Program-made: the position numbers and the translations under genes
Shown: one piece after another, positions 32,641-40,915 of the stretch
Position numbering within the stretch: the stretch's first letter is position 1
How the letters are laid out: each line of letters begins with the position of its first letter
Assembly: GCF_007004065.1 (NCBI RefSeq)
Contig: NZ_VFSV01000020.1
Location: 1-59,900, forward strand
DNA: 59,900 bases
Source: Palleronia caenipelagi
GTDB taxonomy: Bacteria; Pseudomonadota; Alphaproteobacteria; Rhodobacterales; Rhodobacteraceae
Direction: 5' to 3'
Notes under the pieces: generated by a model
Database searches by the model: none
Told to the model about the DNA's origin: nothing
Seen by the model: the letters and a program-made list of their open reading frames with translations, nothing else

Positions 32641-34744
32641 CCAGCCCGACCATCTCTGGTGGAGCGCGGCCGAGCTGGCCTGTGCCAACCTGCCGGGCCT
32701 TCCGGCCAGCAAGCGGCGGATTGCGGATTATATCCGGCGCACCGGCTGGGACGGAATGACCGGCAAGGTCCGCCGGAGAGCGGGTCGCGGCGGCGGCCGG
32801 GAGTATCACTGGACACTCCTGCCGCCCGAGGCGCGGGCGCGGCTTCTGGCGCAGACGGTCAAGACGACGGCCCCTGCCGCTGAGCCGGGCGACCGACCCG
32901 ATCGGGAGAGCGTCTGGGCGATTTTCGAGGCGCTGGGCGACAAGGCGAAACTGACCGCCGCGCGGCGGCTGGAGATCCTGCAGACCGTGGAGAAGCTGGA
33001 GCTGGGCGGGCTGACCCGGGAGGAAGCCGTCAAGGCGCTCTCGGACGCAAACGCCATCTCCACGCGGACGATCTGGAACTGGTTTGCTTTGGTCAAGGAG
33101 GTGCGGCGCGATGACTGGCTGGCCTATCTGGCCCCGCAGCATGGGGCGGCGGCGCGCAAACCCACCACCGTCGACCCGGAGTTCGGCCAGCACCTGAAGA
33201 GCGACTACCTGCGCTCGGGGCAGCCCTCTTTCCGGTCCAGTTATGACCGGGCGAAAGACTGGGCCACGACAGCAGGTGTCGAGGTGCCGCCCTTGCACAC
33301 GGCGCGGCGCTGGTATCAGGCGACCACCTCGAAGGCGGTCGAGACGCTGGCCCGGAAAGGGGCCGATGCGCTCAAGGCGCTCTATCCGCCCCAGATCCGG
33401 GACCGCTCGGATCTGCATGCCCTGCAAGCCATCAACGGCGATTACCACCGGTTCGATGTGTTCGTGCGGATGCAGACGCCCGAGGGGCTGACGGTCCTGC
33501 GCCCGCAGATGGTGGCGTTTCAGGATCTGGCTTCGGGCAAAATCCTCGCCTGGCGGCTGAGCTACAGTGCCAACAGCCAGACCGTGCAGCTCTGCCTCGG
33601 CGATCTGATCGAGGAGTGGGGCATTCCGGAGCAGGTGCTTCTCGACAATGGCCGGGAGTTCGCCGCGAAAGCCATCACCGGCGGGACGAAGACCCGGTTC
33701 CGCTTCAAGGTCAAAGAGGATGACGTGGACGGGATCCTGACGGCGCTGGGCTGTCAGGTGCATTGGGCCACGCCCTATAGCGGCCAGTCGAAACCCATCG
33801 AGCGCGCCTTTCGCGATCTGTGTGACCGGATCGCCCGACACCCGGCCTGCGAGGGCGCCTACACGGGCAACAAACCCGACGCCAAGCCCGAGAACTGGGG
33901 CGCGCGGGTCGTTGAGCAGGAGGCCTTCGAGGCGCTGGTGGCGCAGGAGATCGTCGCGCACAATGCCCGGCCCGATCGCCGGTCTCAGGTGGCATATAAC
34001 CGCTCCTTTGATGACGTGTTCAACGAGAGTTATCAGACCGCCCCGATCCGCCGGGTGACAGAGGAGCAGCGCCGCATGCTGCTGCTGGCGGCGACCGGCG
34101 TGACGGTCAGCAAAACCCACGGGCGCATCCAGTTCATGGGCAATGCGTATTTCAGCGAGTTCCTGCACGCGCATCTCGGCGCGCGGGTGATTGCCCGCTT
34201 TGACGACCGGGCCTTGTGGAACGGGCTGCACATTTACGACCTGTCGGGCCGGTATCTCGGCCATGCGGAGTGTCAGGAGGCGGTCGGCTTCTTCGACGTC
34301 CACGGGGCAAAGACCATCCAGCGGGCCCGCAAGACCTTTGCCCGGGCGACCCGCGACATGCTCAAGGCCCAGCGCCAGCTCAGCGCCGCCGAACTGGCAG
34401 AGCGAGCGACCGCGTCGCTGCCCCCGCCGCCTGAGAAGCCAGAGCGGCAAGTCGTGCAGATGGTCCCGCCGGGCAACCGCATGGCGAAACCCAAACCGCG
34501 CACGGCCGAGGAGGAACGTCCCATCGAGGAGATCGTCACCTCCATCGGCGCGCGGCGCCCCGAGCGCCGGGTGGCCGACGAGCGGGAGCTCTTCGCCGAG
34601 GCCCGGATGCTCGAAGCGCGCCAGGCGCGCGGCGAGGCGCTGACAGAGGATCAGGCGCGGTGGCTGCGCGCCTACCAGACGCATCCGGACTACCGGGCGC
34701 AGAAGATGATCGCGGATCAATCGCGGTCGCGTGGAGAGAGATAG
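32633..34744 (+). CDS. Transposase, MuA homologue
   Basis: A 703-residue DDE transposase that integrates the phage and replicates it by transposition. The N-terminus (about residues 1-65) is a winged-helix DNA-binding domain (WWSAAELACANLPGLPASKRRI). The catalytic core has D270 in NGDYHRFD, D338 in LLDNGREF and E390 in KPIERAF, nearly the same numbers as the DDE residues of MuA. The C-terminal 150 residues are charged and should contact the MuB ATPase and, in Mu, ClpX. The gene overlaps the ParB-like gene upstream; a 63-base gap separates it from the ATPase. Confidence 0.95.
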   Translation: MTDQPDHLWWSAAELACANLPGLPASKRRIADYIRRTGWDGMTGKVRRRAGRGGGREYHWTLLPPEARARLLAQTVKTTAPAAEPGDRPDRESVWAIFEALGDKAKLTAARRLEILQTVEKLELGGLTREEAVKALSDANAISTRTIWNWFALVKEVRRDDWLAYLAPQHGAAARKPTTVDPEFGQHLKSDYLRSGQPSFRSSYDRAKDWATTAGVEVPPLHTARRWYQATTSKAVETLARKGADALKALYPPQIRDRSDLHALQAINGDYHRFDVFVRMQTPEGLTVLRPQMVAFQDLASGKILAWRLSYSANSQTVQLCLGDLIEEWGIPEQVLLDNGREFAAKAITGGTKTRFRFKVKEDDVDGILTALGCQVHWATPYSGQSKPIERAFRDLCDRIARHPACEGAYTGNKPDAKPENWGARVVEQEAFEALVAQEIVAHNARPDRRSQVAYNRSFDDVFNESYQTAPIRRVTEEQRRMLLLAATGVTVSKTHGRIQFMGNAYFSEFLHAHLGARVIARFDDRALWNGLHIYDLSGRYLGHAECQEAVGFFDVHGAKTIQRARKTFARATRDMLKAQRQLSAAELAERATASLPPPPEKPERQVVQMVPPGNRMAKPKPRTAEEERPIEEIVTSIGARRPERRVADERELFAEARMLEARQARGEALTEDQARWLRAYQTHPDYRAQKMIADQSRSRGER

Positions 34745-34807
34745 GTGGCGCGCGGGTGGCCGCCCGCGACGCCGGTGTCTGAGCAGACGAAGGAAAGGTA
34801 ACAACAA

Positions 34808-35545
34808 ATGGCAGATGGAACAACCATAGCCACATTGCGCAACGTGAGCCGGTTTCTGGCGCTCGTGGACCGGCTGCAAAACCGCCGCCCCGGCGCGCCG
34901 GGTCTCGGCGTGTTCTACGGGTTCCCGGGGCTCGGCAAGAGCATGGCGGCCTCCTACTGCGCCAACGCCACCAACGCGATCCACGTTCAGATGAAATCAG
35001 TCTGGGCCGCCAAGCGGCTGTGTGAAGCGATCATGGAGGAGCTGGGCCTGCAGATGGCGGCCCGGCTGACGGTGGCCGATATGGTCGACCGGATCGCCGA
35101 GGCGGTGCTGGCTGAGGATGTGACGATCCTCATCGATGAGGCCGACTTCCTCGTGAAGAACAAGCTGATCGAGGTCGTCCGCGACATCTACGAGAGCTCG
35201 GACACGCCGATGATCCTGATCGGCGAGGAGCTGATGCCCCAGAAACTGCGGCGCTGGGAGAAGGTCCACAGCCGGGTGCTGAGCTTCGTGGCCGCCGAAT
35301 ATGCCGATGATCAGGATTTTGAGCTCCTGAAGGAGCTGCGCTGCCCGGATGTGGAGATCGACCCGGAGCTGGAGGTCAAATGCAAAGCCGCCAGCAACGG
35401 CTCGGCCCGGCGCATCGTCGTCAATCTCGACGCGATCCACGAGCTGAGCCGGGTGATCGGCACCGGGCGGGTCACGCTCGCGGACTGGGTGGGGCGCGAC
35501 TTCTACAAGGGCGACACGCCTCTGGCCCGGGGGGCGCAGCGATGA
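34808..35545 (+). CDS. AAA+ ATPase, MuB homologue
   Basis: A 245-residue ATP-dependent target-selection protein. The P-loop GFPGLGKS is at residues 38-45 and the Walker B ILIDEADF around D110-E111. MuB binds DNA as filaments, delivers target DNA to MuA, and gives target immunity. It is shorter than Mu B (312 residues), as in many alphaproteobacterial relatives. An AAGGTAAC site precedes the ATG, and the stop overlaps the next gene. Confidence 0.9.
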   Translation: MADGTTIATLRNVSRFLALVDRLQNRRPGAPGLGVFYGFPGLGKSMAASYCANATNAIHVQMKSVWAAKRLCEAIMEELGLQMAARLTVADMVDRIAEAVLAEDVTILIDEADFLVKNKLIEVVRDIYESSDTPMILIGEELMPQKLRRWEKVHSRVLSFVAAEYADDQDFELLKELRCPDVEIDPELEVKCKAASNGSARRIVVNLDAIHELSRVIGTGRVTLADWVGRDFYKGDTPLARGAQR

Positions 35546-36126
35546 GCGCTGAGGCTATCAGGGGATCCGGGGGCCACAAGACGGCGCTGGCAGGCGAATT
35601 GCGTGAGCGCGCCCTGCGCTATGTGGAAGAGCGGCCGGAATTTACCAGCTTCGATCTGGTGGCAGAGCTGGCGGTCAGCGCCGAATGGGCGCGCAAGGTC
35701 ATCCGGGAGTGGTCCTCGGCCGGGGTGATCGAGACCGTGCGGCAGGATGGCCAGACGGCAGTCTGGCGGCTGCGGGAGCAGGCGCTGGAAAGCTCCAGCC
35801 TCTATGCCCGGGAGCGCGCGCGGCCAGAATATGTCATGTGGCAGGAGATGCGCCGGGCCCGCCGGTTCCGGCCCGATGAGCTGCAGCTCGTGGTCAACAC
35901 CGAGCGGCTGCCGATCGATCTCAAGCAGGTCCGCAAATACTGCTCGGATCTCGCCGAGGCCGGATATCTGGACGTCGCGGTCAAGGGGCGCGCGGGCGGA
36001 CGCCTGCCGACCTATGTCCTGCGGGGGCGGCGTGGTCCGTTTCCGCCCCGCGTGATCCGCGCGCCCGTCCTCTTCGATCCCAATGAGGAGACGTTTCAGG
36101 TGATGGAGCGGAGGGTGCAGCGATGA
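35542..36126 (+). CDS. Winged-helix DNA-binding protein, hypothetical
   Basis: A 194-residue protein starting at the ATG overlapping the MuB stop. Residues 15-70 form a winged-helix pattern (ERALRYVEERPEFTSFDLVAELAVSAEWARKVIREW), and a second similar module may lie at 100-160 (LKQVRKYCSDLAEAGYLDV). It is likely an early regulator or replication helper, by analogy with the genes after B in Mu. Confidence 0.6.
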   Translation: MSAEAIRGSGGHKTALAGELRERALRYVEERPEFTSFDLVAELAVSAEWARKVIREWSSAGVIETVRQDGQTAVWRLREQALESSSLYARERARPEYVMWQEMRRARRFRPDELQLVVNTERLPIDLKQVRKYCSDLAEAGYLDVAVKGRAGGRLPTYVLRGRRGPFPPRVIRAPVLFDPNEETFQVMERRVQR

Positions 36127-36506
36127 CCCCGGTCGACCATCTGGCCAAGGCCCGCGCCGCCTGGGGCGAGGACATGCCCGACTGGATCGAGGCGCTGGCC
36201 CGGGCCTGCGCCGAGACAAGCCAGAATGCGGTGGCCCGCAAACTGGGCTATTCCGCCGCGACCGTCTCCTGCGCCTTGTCCGGGACCTATCGCGGCAATC
36301 TTGCCACCCTTGAGGCGGCGTGGCGCGGCGTGTTCGAGCGCGCCGTCGTCGCCTGTCCGATCCTTGGCGAGATCGGCACACCGACCTGCCGCGACTGGCG
36401 GCGCAAGAGCAAACGCCTGCGCGCCTCCAACAATCTCAATGCGCGCATGTTCCGGGCCTGCCGGGCGTGCAGCCATAACCAAAAGGGAGGGGCCACGCAT
36501 GAGTGA
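36123..36506 (+). CDS. HTH protein, early region
   Basis: A 127-residue protein with a helix-turn-helix at about residues 31-55 (ETSQNAVARKLGYSAATVSCALSGTYRG, read in parts). The C-terminal part is Cys- and Arg-rich (CPILGEIGTPTCRDWRRKSKR). Similar small regulators are found after B in alphaproteobacterial Mu-like phages. The start overlaps the previous stop. Confidence 0.65.
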   Translation: MTPVDHLAKARAAWGEDMPDWIEALARACAETSQNAVARKLGYSAATVSCALSGTYRGNLATLEAAWRGVFERAVVACPILGEIGTPTCRDWRRKSKRLRASNNLNARMFRACRACSHNQKGGATHE

Positions 36507-36699
36507 CCTTCTGGACGAGGAGACGACCGGTCTGACCGCGCGCGCCATGCGCCGGGTCATCGATCAGGGCGACCGCGGCGCCACGCAGATCACCCTGCAT
36601 GAGGCGCGCGCCATGGTCCGCACGATCACCGCGATGCTGATTTACACAAAGCGGCTGGAGAACCAGCTCGCTGCACAGGGCGAAGGAGAGATGTCATGA
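36499..36699 (+). CDS. Small early protein, hypothetical
   Basis: A 66-residue helical protein (LTARAMRRVIDQGDRG, then HEARAMVRTITAMLIYTKRLENQL). It overlaps the HTH gene by eight bases and the DUF3164 gene by four. No family recognised. Confidence 0.6.
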   Translation: MSDLLDEETTGLTARAMRRVIDQGDRGATQITLHEARAMVRTITAMLIYTKRLENQLAAQGEGEMS

Positions 36700-37301
36700 T
36701 CCCCGAAGGATATATGGAAGACGCCCAGGGCAACCTGGTCCCCGAGGCGAAGGTCAAGCCTGAGCACAAGCTCGAGGATGAGCTGGTCCACCGGCTGGCC
36801 GGTTCGGCCCGGGCGCTGCATAACACTTTGGCGGAGTTCAAAGGCGCTGCTCTGGGCGAGGCGGATGCGTTCCGTGCGCTGATCGCCGAAAAATACGGTG
36901 CCAATAAAGGCGGCGCTAAGGGCAACATGACCCTGCGCAGCTTTGACGGCAAGCTGGAGATGCAAGTCTCCGTTTCGGACAATCTCAGCTTCGGAGCGGA
37001 ACTGCAGGCGGCAAAGGAACTGATCGACACGTGCGTTGAGCGCTGGTCTGAAGGCGCCAATGACAACATCCGCGCGCTGATCAACCACGCCTTTCAGGTC
37101 AACAAGGAAGGCCGGATCGATACCGGTCGGGTTCTGGGTCTTCGGCGTCTCGATATCACGGACACCGACTGGCAGCGCGCCATGGATGCGATCTCCGATG
37201 CCGTCCGGGTGACGAGCTCGAAGACCTATCTGCGGTTTTACGAGATCAACCCGTCCAATGGCGCCCGGCAGCCCATCGCCCTCGATCTGGCCGCCGTGTG
37301 A
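36696..37301 (+). CDS. DUF3164 family early protein
   Basis: A 201-residue protein of the DUF3164 family, found in most Mu-like phages (Mu gp16 region). Seen here: the opening MIPEGYMEDAQGNLVPEAKV, and the central NMTLRSFDGKLEMQVSVSDNL. The end is LRFYEINPSNGARQPIALDL. The biochemical role is unknown; the conserved place is between B and gemA. The start overlaps the preceding stop. Confidence 0.8.
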   Translation: MIPEGYMEDAQGNLVPEAKVKPEHKLEDELVHRLAGSARALHNTLAEFKGAALGEADAFRALIAEKYGANKGGAKGNMTLRSFDGKLEMQVSVSDNLSFGAELQAAKELIDTCVERWSEGANDNIRALINHAFQVNKEGRIDTGRVLGLRRLDITDTDWQRAMDAISDAVRVTSSKTYLRFYEINPSNGARQPIALDLAAV

Positions 37302-37304
37302 GCC

Positions 37305-37511
37305 ATGCACTCCGAAGCGTTCCGCCAGCGGCTCCGGGCGCTCCTGATCCGGGAGACCGAGCGACAGCTGGCGACGCATCTGGAGACAGATGAGCTGATG
37401 GCGGAGGTCAAAGCCTCGGATCTCGGCGAGACCACGATCAACAGGATCATCCGCGAAGAACACGGCCGCATGAGAGCCGCAATGGCTCGCCTGAACGGCC
37501 AACCCGAATAG
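37305..37511 (+). CDS. Small early protein, hypothetical
   Basis: A 68-residue charged helical protein (FRQRLRALLIRETERQLATHLETDELMAEV). It begins three bases after DUF3164. Similar short proteins occur between DUF3164 and gemA in related phages; function unknown. Confidence 0.6.
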   Translation: MHSEAFRQRLRALLIRETERQLATHLETDELMAEVKASDLGETTINRIIREEHGRMRAAMARLNGQPE

Positions 37512-37525
37512 AAAGGACACCCGCC

Positions 37526-37975
37526 ATGACCGCCCGCAGTCTCCAGCGCCAGATCCATGTGGCGTGCCGGGAGCTTGGCCTCGACAGTGACGCCCGGCAT
37601 GACCTCCAGCTTGTGGCCTGCGGCAAGGCGTCCATGCGCGACATGGACGAGGCCGATCTGCAGGCGGTGGTGCGGCACCTCAAGGCGCGCGGCTGGGATG
37701 GCGGCAGCGCGCCCCGCAACAAGGGCCGGTACAAACCCGCGCCCCGGGCCGATCTGCGGCTGGTCCACAAGCTCTGGACCCTGCTCGGACAGGCGGGCGC
37801 GCTGCGCGATCCGAGCCGGGCGGGGCTCAATGCGTTTATCCGCAGCCGCTACGAGGGCGTCTGGCAGTCGGTGCCGATCGATGTGGATGCGCTGCGCGAT
37901 GCCGGCCAGATCTCGCAGGTGATCAACGCGCTGAAGGACTGGTGCGCGCGCGCAGGTGTGGAGTTGACGCGATGA
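37526..37975 (+). CDS. gemA: Regulatory protein GemA homologue (DUF1018)
   Basis: A 149-residue protein of the GemA/Mu gp16 family. It has the opening SLQRQIHVACRELGLDSDA, then VRHLKARGW and the central RPDLRLVHKLWTLLGQAGALRDP-like segment with LNAFIRSRYEG. The C-terminus is VINALKDWCARAGV. In Mu, GemA affects host gene expression and DNA topology. An AAAGGA site precedes the ATG. Confidence 0.85.
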   Translation: MTARSLQRQIHVACRELGLDSDARHDLQLVACGKASMRDMDEADLQAVVRHLKARGWDGGSAPRNKGRYKPAPRADLRLVHKLWTLLGQAGALRDPSRAGLNAFIRSRYEGVWQSVPIDVDALRDAGQISQVINALKDWCARAGVELTR

Positions 37976-38214
37976 GCAGGATGCAGGTGCATATCTCGGA
38001 TCACGCCCTTGTCCGTCATATGGAGCTGGTGATGGGGCTCGATGTGGAAGCGGTGCGCCGCGAGATCCGGCGCAAGGTCACCGTCGAGCACCCCTTGCCC
38101 GGCGCGACCGGCGTGATCATCGACCGCTTCACCTACAAGATCGGCTATGACGCCGATCAGCCCACCATCACGACGGTGATCGACCGCCGCACAATGCGCA
38201 GGCACCAGCCATGA
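37972..38214 (+). CDS. Small protein before the activator gene
   Basis: An 80-residue protein whose ATG overlaps the gemA stop. It is strand-rich with VHISDHALVRHMELVMGLDVEAVRREI and a Thr/Ile-rich end (PTITTVIDRR). The pattern recalls small RelE-like or phage DUF folds, but no catalytic set is clear. Function unknown. Confidence 0.55.
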   Translation: MSRMQVHISDHALVRHMELVMGLDVEAVRREIRRKVTVEHPLPGATGVIIDRFTYKIGYDADQPTITTVIDRRTMRRHQP

Positions 38215-38567
38215 CCACCGCAGACCAGCTCATCGACTGCCTCGGCGAGATTGCCGCCACCCGGCTTCTCTCCCTGCGCGGCGGCACGCGGATCGAGATC
38301 CCGCAGCGCCCGACGGGATCCAGCCTGTCGGAGATCATCGGCGCGGACGGGGTCGGGCGGCTGATAGAGGGGTTTGGTCCGGGTCGTCTGCAGCTGCCCA
38401 CCGGCCATTGCCGGGGCAGCGGCGGGCGGCGGCGGCAGGCCAAGCGGATGCTGCGCGAAGGCCGGTCGATCCGGGACGTGGCCCTCGCTCTTGACTTGCA
38501 CATGAGAACGGTCGAGCGTTTCGCCAGCGAGATCCGCGACGACCGTCAGATCGACATGGAGTTCTGA
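38211..38567 (+). CDS. Mor-family transcription activator of late genes
   Basis: A 118-residue member of the Mor/C family. The N-terminal half dimerises (LIDCLGEIAATRLLSLRGGTRIEIP), and the C-terminal helix-turn-helix is QAKRMLREGRSIRDVALALDLHMRTVERFASE. Mu uses two activators, Mor for middle and C for late promoters; only one is present here. Its own gene is followed at once by a perfect dyad that recurs before the protease gene, the likely binding site. The start overlaps the preceding stop. Confidence 0.85.
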   Translation: MTTADQLIDCLGEIAATRLLSLRGGTRIEIPQRPTGSSLSEIIGADGVGRLIEGFGPGRLQLPTGHCRGSGGRRRQAKRMLREGRSIRDVALALDLHMRTVERFASEIRDDRQIDMEF

Positions 38568-38568
38568 T

Positions 38569-38617
38569 CCCCCCGACATCTGTCGGCGGAGATCGCCCCC
38601 CTCCCGCATGGCAAGAC
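38569..38617 (+). promoter_or_regulatory. Probable late promoter with Mor-type operator, copy 1 (lysis genes)
   Basis: A 27-base block (38569-38595) is identical to 45590-45616. It contains the perfect dyad CCGACA-TC-TGTCGG (38573-38586). CAAGAC (38612-38617) lies 25 bases after the dyad and could be the -10 box, which places the dyad centre near -44 as for Mor at the Mu middle promoter. There is no -35 match. It would drive the lysis, terminase and portal genes. Confidence 0.65.
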
Positions 38618-38639
38618 AGCTCCAGACCGGAGCGAGCCC

Positions 38640-39179
38640 ATGCGACCCATCACCGAGATCATTATCCACGCCTCTGCCACCCGGCCCGACTGGTGGGCGG
38701 GGCAGACCACTGACGCCAAGGCGCGCGAGATCCGGCGCTGGCATATGGAAGAACGGCGCTGGTCGGATATCGGCTATCACGTCCTGATCGACCGGGACGG
38801 CACCGTGGCCCCGGGCCGCCCGATCGAGCGCACCGGCGCCCATGTGCGCGGCCATAACACCGGCACGGTCGGGATCTGCCTTCTGGGCGGGCATGGCGCG
38901 GCCTCCACGGACCGCTTCACCGATCACTTCACCGCCGCGCAGGATGCGAGCCTGCGCAAGCTGATCGCCGACCTTGAGCGCCGCTTCCCGATCCGCAAGG
39001 TCACCGGCCACAATGACTACGCCGCCAAGGGCTGCCCCGGTTTCAAGGTGGCGGTCTGGCGGGCGTCCAAACCGCTTTCCCCTCCCGCACCCGACGCGCC
39101 GGCCTTTGACCGGCTGGCTGCAGCCCTCACCGACGCCATCCGCCTTCTGCAAGAGATCCTGAAGGAGATCCGCACATGA
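38640..39179 (+). CDS. Endolysin, N-acetylmuramoyl-L-alanine amidase (amidase_2)
   Basis: A 179-residue zinc amidase that cuts the bond between N-acetylmuramate and L-alanine. Residues fit T7 lysozyme closely: H10 in IIIHASAT, Y46, H124 in GHNDYAAKGC, K130 and C132. The rest, with WHMEERRWSDIGYHVLIDRDG, is the standard fold. There is no signal peptide, so release needs a holin. A short helical tail (residues 150-179) follows. First gene behind the putative late promoter. Confidence 0.9.
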   Translation: MRPITEIIIHASATRPDWWAGQTTDAKAREIRRWHMEERRWSDIGYHVLIDRDGTVAPGRPIERTGAHVRGHNTGTVGICLLGGHGAASTDRFTDHFTAAQDASLRKLIADLERRFPIRKVTGHNDYAAKGCPGFKVAVWRASKPLSPPAPDAPAFDRLAAALTDAIRLLQEILKEIRT

Positions 39180-39490
39180 CCCCTCCGAACCTTGTCACCT
39201 CATCGCGCCTGACGCTGGGACCGAATGGCAGCCTGCCGGACCTTCCGGCCTGGCGGGCCACGTCCTTCTGGGTCCAGCTTCTGTCGGTGGCGATCATGGT
39301 CGCCTCGGCCTTCGGCATCGATCTGCTGGCCGTCTTCGGTCAGCTGGGGCTCGGCGACACGCCCGACGAGATCCTCGCGACCGGGGAACAGGCGGTCTCG
39401 GCGGTCCAGATCCTCGCCTCGCTCGGCCTCAGTGTCTGGGCCTATCTCGAACGTCAGGCGCCGCATTTCCGACTGCGCTTCGGGCGCTGA
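39176..39490 (+). CDS. Holin-like membrane protein
   Basis: A 104-residue protein overlapping the endolysin stop. Two hydrophobic segments are seen, about residues 31-55 (FWVQLLSVAIMVASAFGIDLL) and 70-90 (AVSAVQILASLGLSVWAYL), with charged ends. Its place next to the endolysin and its topology suit a holin that permeabilises the inner membrane. No named holin family is recognised. Confidence 0.6.
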   Translation: MTPPNLVTSSRLTLGPNGSLPDLPAWRATSFWVQLLSVAIMVASAFGIDLLAVFGQLGLGDTPDEILATGEQAVSAVQILASLGLSVWAYLERQAPHFRLRFGR

Positions 39491-39528
39491 TCCGGACGGC
39501 AAGTCCCTGTTTGCATGAGAGGCGCGTT

Positions 39529-39876
39529 GTGACCTTCGACCCCGACATGATGATCAAGATCCTCAGCCTCGGCCTGTCGGCCGGGGCGATTGTCTATTCC
39601 TACATCGCCAACCGGCGCAAGGACATGGACGCGCTCTTCAAGGAGGGCTCGAAGCGCATGGCCCGCCATGACGAGCGCATCTCCGTGGTCGAGCAGCGGC
39701 TCGATCACATGCCGGGCAAGGACGACACCCATGCGCTGCAGCTGGAGCTGGCGCGCATGTCGGGATCGCTGGGCGAACTGGTCGTCATGGTCAAAGCCCA
39801 GGGCGAGCGCATGGTCCGGCTCGAGAACGGCTTCAACCGCCACGAAGATCACCTGCGCGAAGGAGGCAAGCGATGA
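39529..39876 (+). CDS. DUF2730-like membrane/coiled-coil protein (possible spanin or lysis helper)
   Basis: A 115-residue protein with one N-terminal hydrophobic helix (IKILSLGLSAGAIVYSYIAN) and a long charged coiled coil (DERISVVEQRLDHM and onward). DUF2730 proteins occur in this position in Mu-like phages. The GTG at 39529 follows GAGAGG at a good distance; a TTG at 39511 and ATGs at 39547 are alternatives. The anchor plus coiled coil resembles an inner-membrane spanin, but no outer partner is identified. Confidence 0.65.
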   Translation: MTFDPDMMIKILSLGLSAGAIVYSYIANRRKDMDALFKEGSKRMARHDERISVVEQRLDHMPGKDDTHALQLELARMSGSLGELVVMVKAQGERMVRLENGFNRHEDHLREGGKR

Positions 39877-40178
39877 GTGACTATCTGGACCGCAAGGTCA
39901 AACCGCTGCGGCGGGCGATCATCCTGCAGTTTCTCGACACCACCCGCGACAACCAGTCGAATGCCGATATCCTGACCAGCGTGATCAACGGCACGCCGGA
40001 CGGGATCACCGTCTATTATACCGACGTGGTCGAGGACCTGCGCTGGCTGGAAGCCCGGGGCTATGTGAAGATCACCGGCGAGGAGGTCGTCGTGGTCGAG
40101 GCCACGATCTCCGGCCTGCGCGTGGCCCATGGCGATCAGTTCGACACCGGCATCGCCCGCCGCATCCCCGGGGTGTGA
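39873..40178 (+). CDS. Phage protein, Mu gp26-like
   Basis: A 101-residue protein with a winged-helix-like pattern (LRRAIILQFLDTTRDNQSNADILTSVI, then VEDLRWLEARGYVKIT). It sits between the DUF2730 gene and the small terminase, where Mu gp26 and its relatives are found. Function is unknown. The start overlaps the previous stop. Confidence 0.65.
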   Translation: MSDYLDRKVKPLRRAIILQFLDTTRDNQSNADILTSVINGTPDGITVYYTDVVEDLRWLEARGYVKITGEEVVVVEATISGLRVAHGDQFDTGIARRIPGV

Positions 40179-40181
40179 GCC

Positions 40182-40718
40182 ATGCCGCCGCCCCGCAAGG
40201 TCGATCTGTTGCCCAAAGAGCTGCGCGTCTGGCTGCAGGACGAGCTGCGGGCGCGCGGCTTCGGCGGCTATGAGGCGCTCGCGGAGGCGCTGAACGTTCG
40301 GCTGGAAGAAGAAGGGCTGACGCTCCGGATCGGCAAGTCGGCGATCCATGCCTACGGGCAGGAGTTCAAGGATTACGCCGAGGCGCAGGAGAAGGCGCAG
40401 GACGAGATGCGCGCCTTTCTCGAAGAGGTCAGCGTGGCCGATGAGGTGGACGTGACCTCGGCGCTGTTCCAGCAGCTGACCACCATCGCCTGGCGCCTGC
40501 AGATGACCATGGCCAAGCCCGATCAGCTGCCCGATCCGCGCGGCATGAAGGACCTGACCACGGCGCTCAATAACCTGATCCGGTCAAGCGAGCTGCGCGC
40601 GGGCATCCTGAAGGCCGAACGCACCGCGCAATCCGAGAAGCTGGAAGAGGCCGTGGCCGCCGGTGAGATCGACAAGCTCGCCGCCGACAAGGCCCGCGCG
40701 ATCATGGGGTTCGGATGA
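40182..40718 (+). CDS. Small terminase subunit, Mu gp27-like (DUF3486)
   Basis: A 178-residue protein of the DUF3486 family. It opens with RKVDLLPKELRVWLQDEL and contains an HTH-like AEALNVRLEEEGLTLRIGKSAIHAYG, the expected DNA-recognition part, and a helical C-terminus for oligomerisation. Small terminases recognise the packaging site and stimulate the large subunit. The stop overlaps the next gene. Confidence 0.8.
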   Translation: MPPPRKVDLLPKELRVWLQDELRARGFGGYEALAEALNVRLEEEGLTLRIGKSAIHAYGQEFKDYAEAQEKAQDEMRAFLEEVSVADEVDVTSALFQQLTTIAWRLQMTMAKPDQLPDPRGMKDLTTALNNLIRSSELRAGILKAERTAQSEKLEEAVAAGEIDKLAADKARAIMGFG

Positions 40719-40915
40719 TGCGGACGGCAGCACGTATGAAAGATCTCGCACTTGTGCTGGTGGCCGATCACCACTGGCGCCGTGGACCCGTCTGGAAGGC
40801 GGCGCTTGCCTACCTCTTCGGACGCCGTGAGCGGCGGGTGTCGATCGACTGGGAGCTCACCTTCGCCTGGTGGCGCGGCCAGCCCTATCTGATCCGGATG
40901 CGGGAGCCGCGCTGA
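40715..40915 (+). CDS. Small protein between terminase subunits
   Basis: A 66-residue basic, Trp-rich protein (VADHHWRRGPVWKAALAYLFGRRER). It overlaps both terminase genes by a few bases, which supports it being real. No family recognised. Confidence 0.5.
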   Translation: MMRTAARMKDLALVLVADHHWRRGPVWKAALAYLFGRRERRVSIDWELTFAWWRGQPYLIRMREPR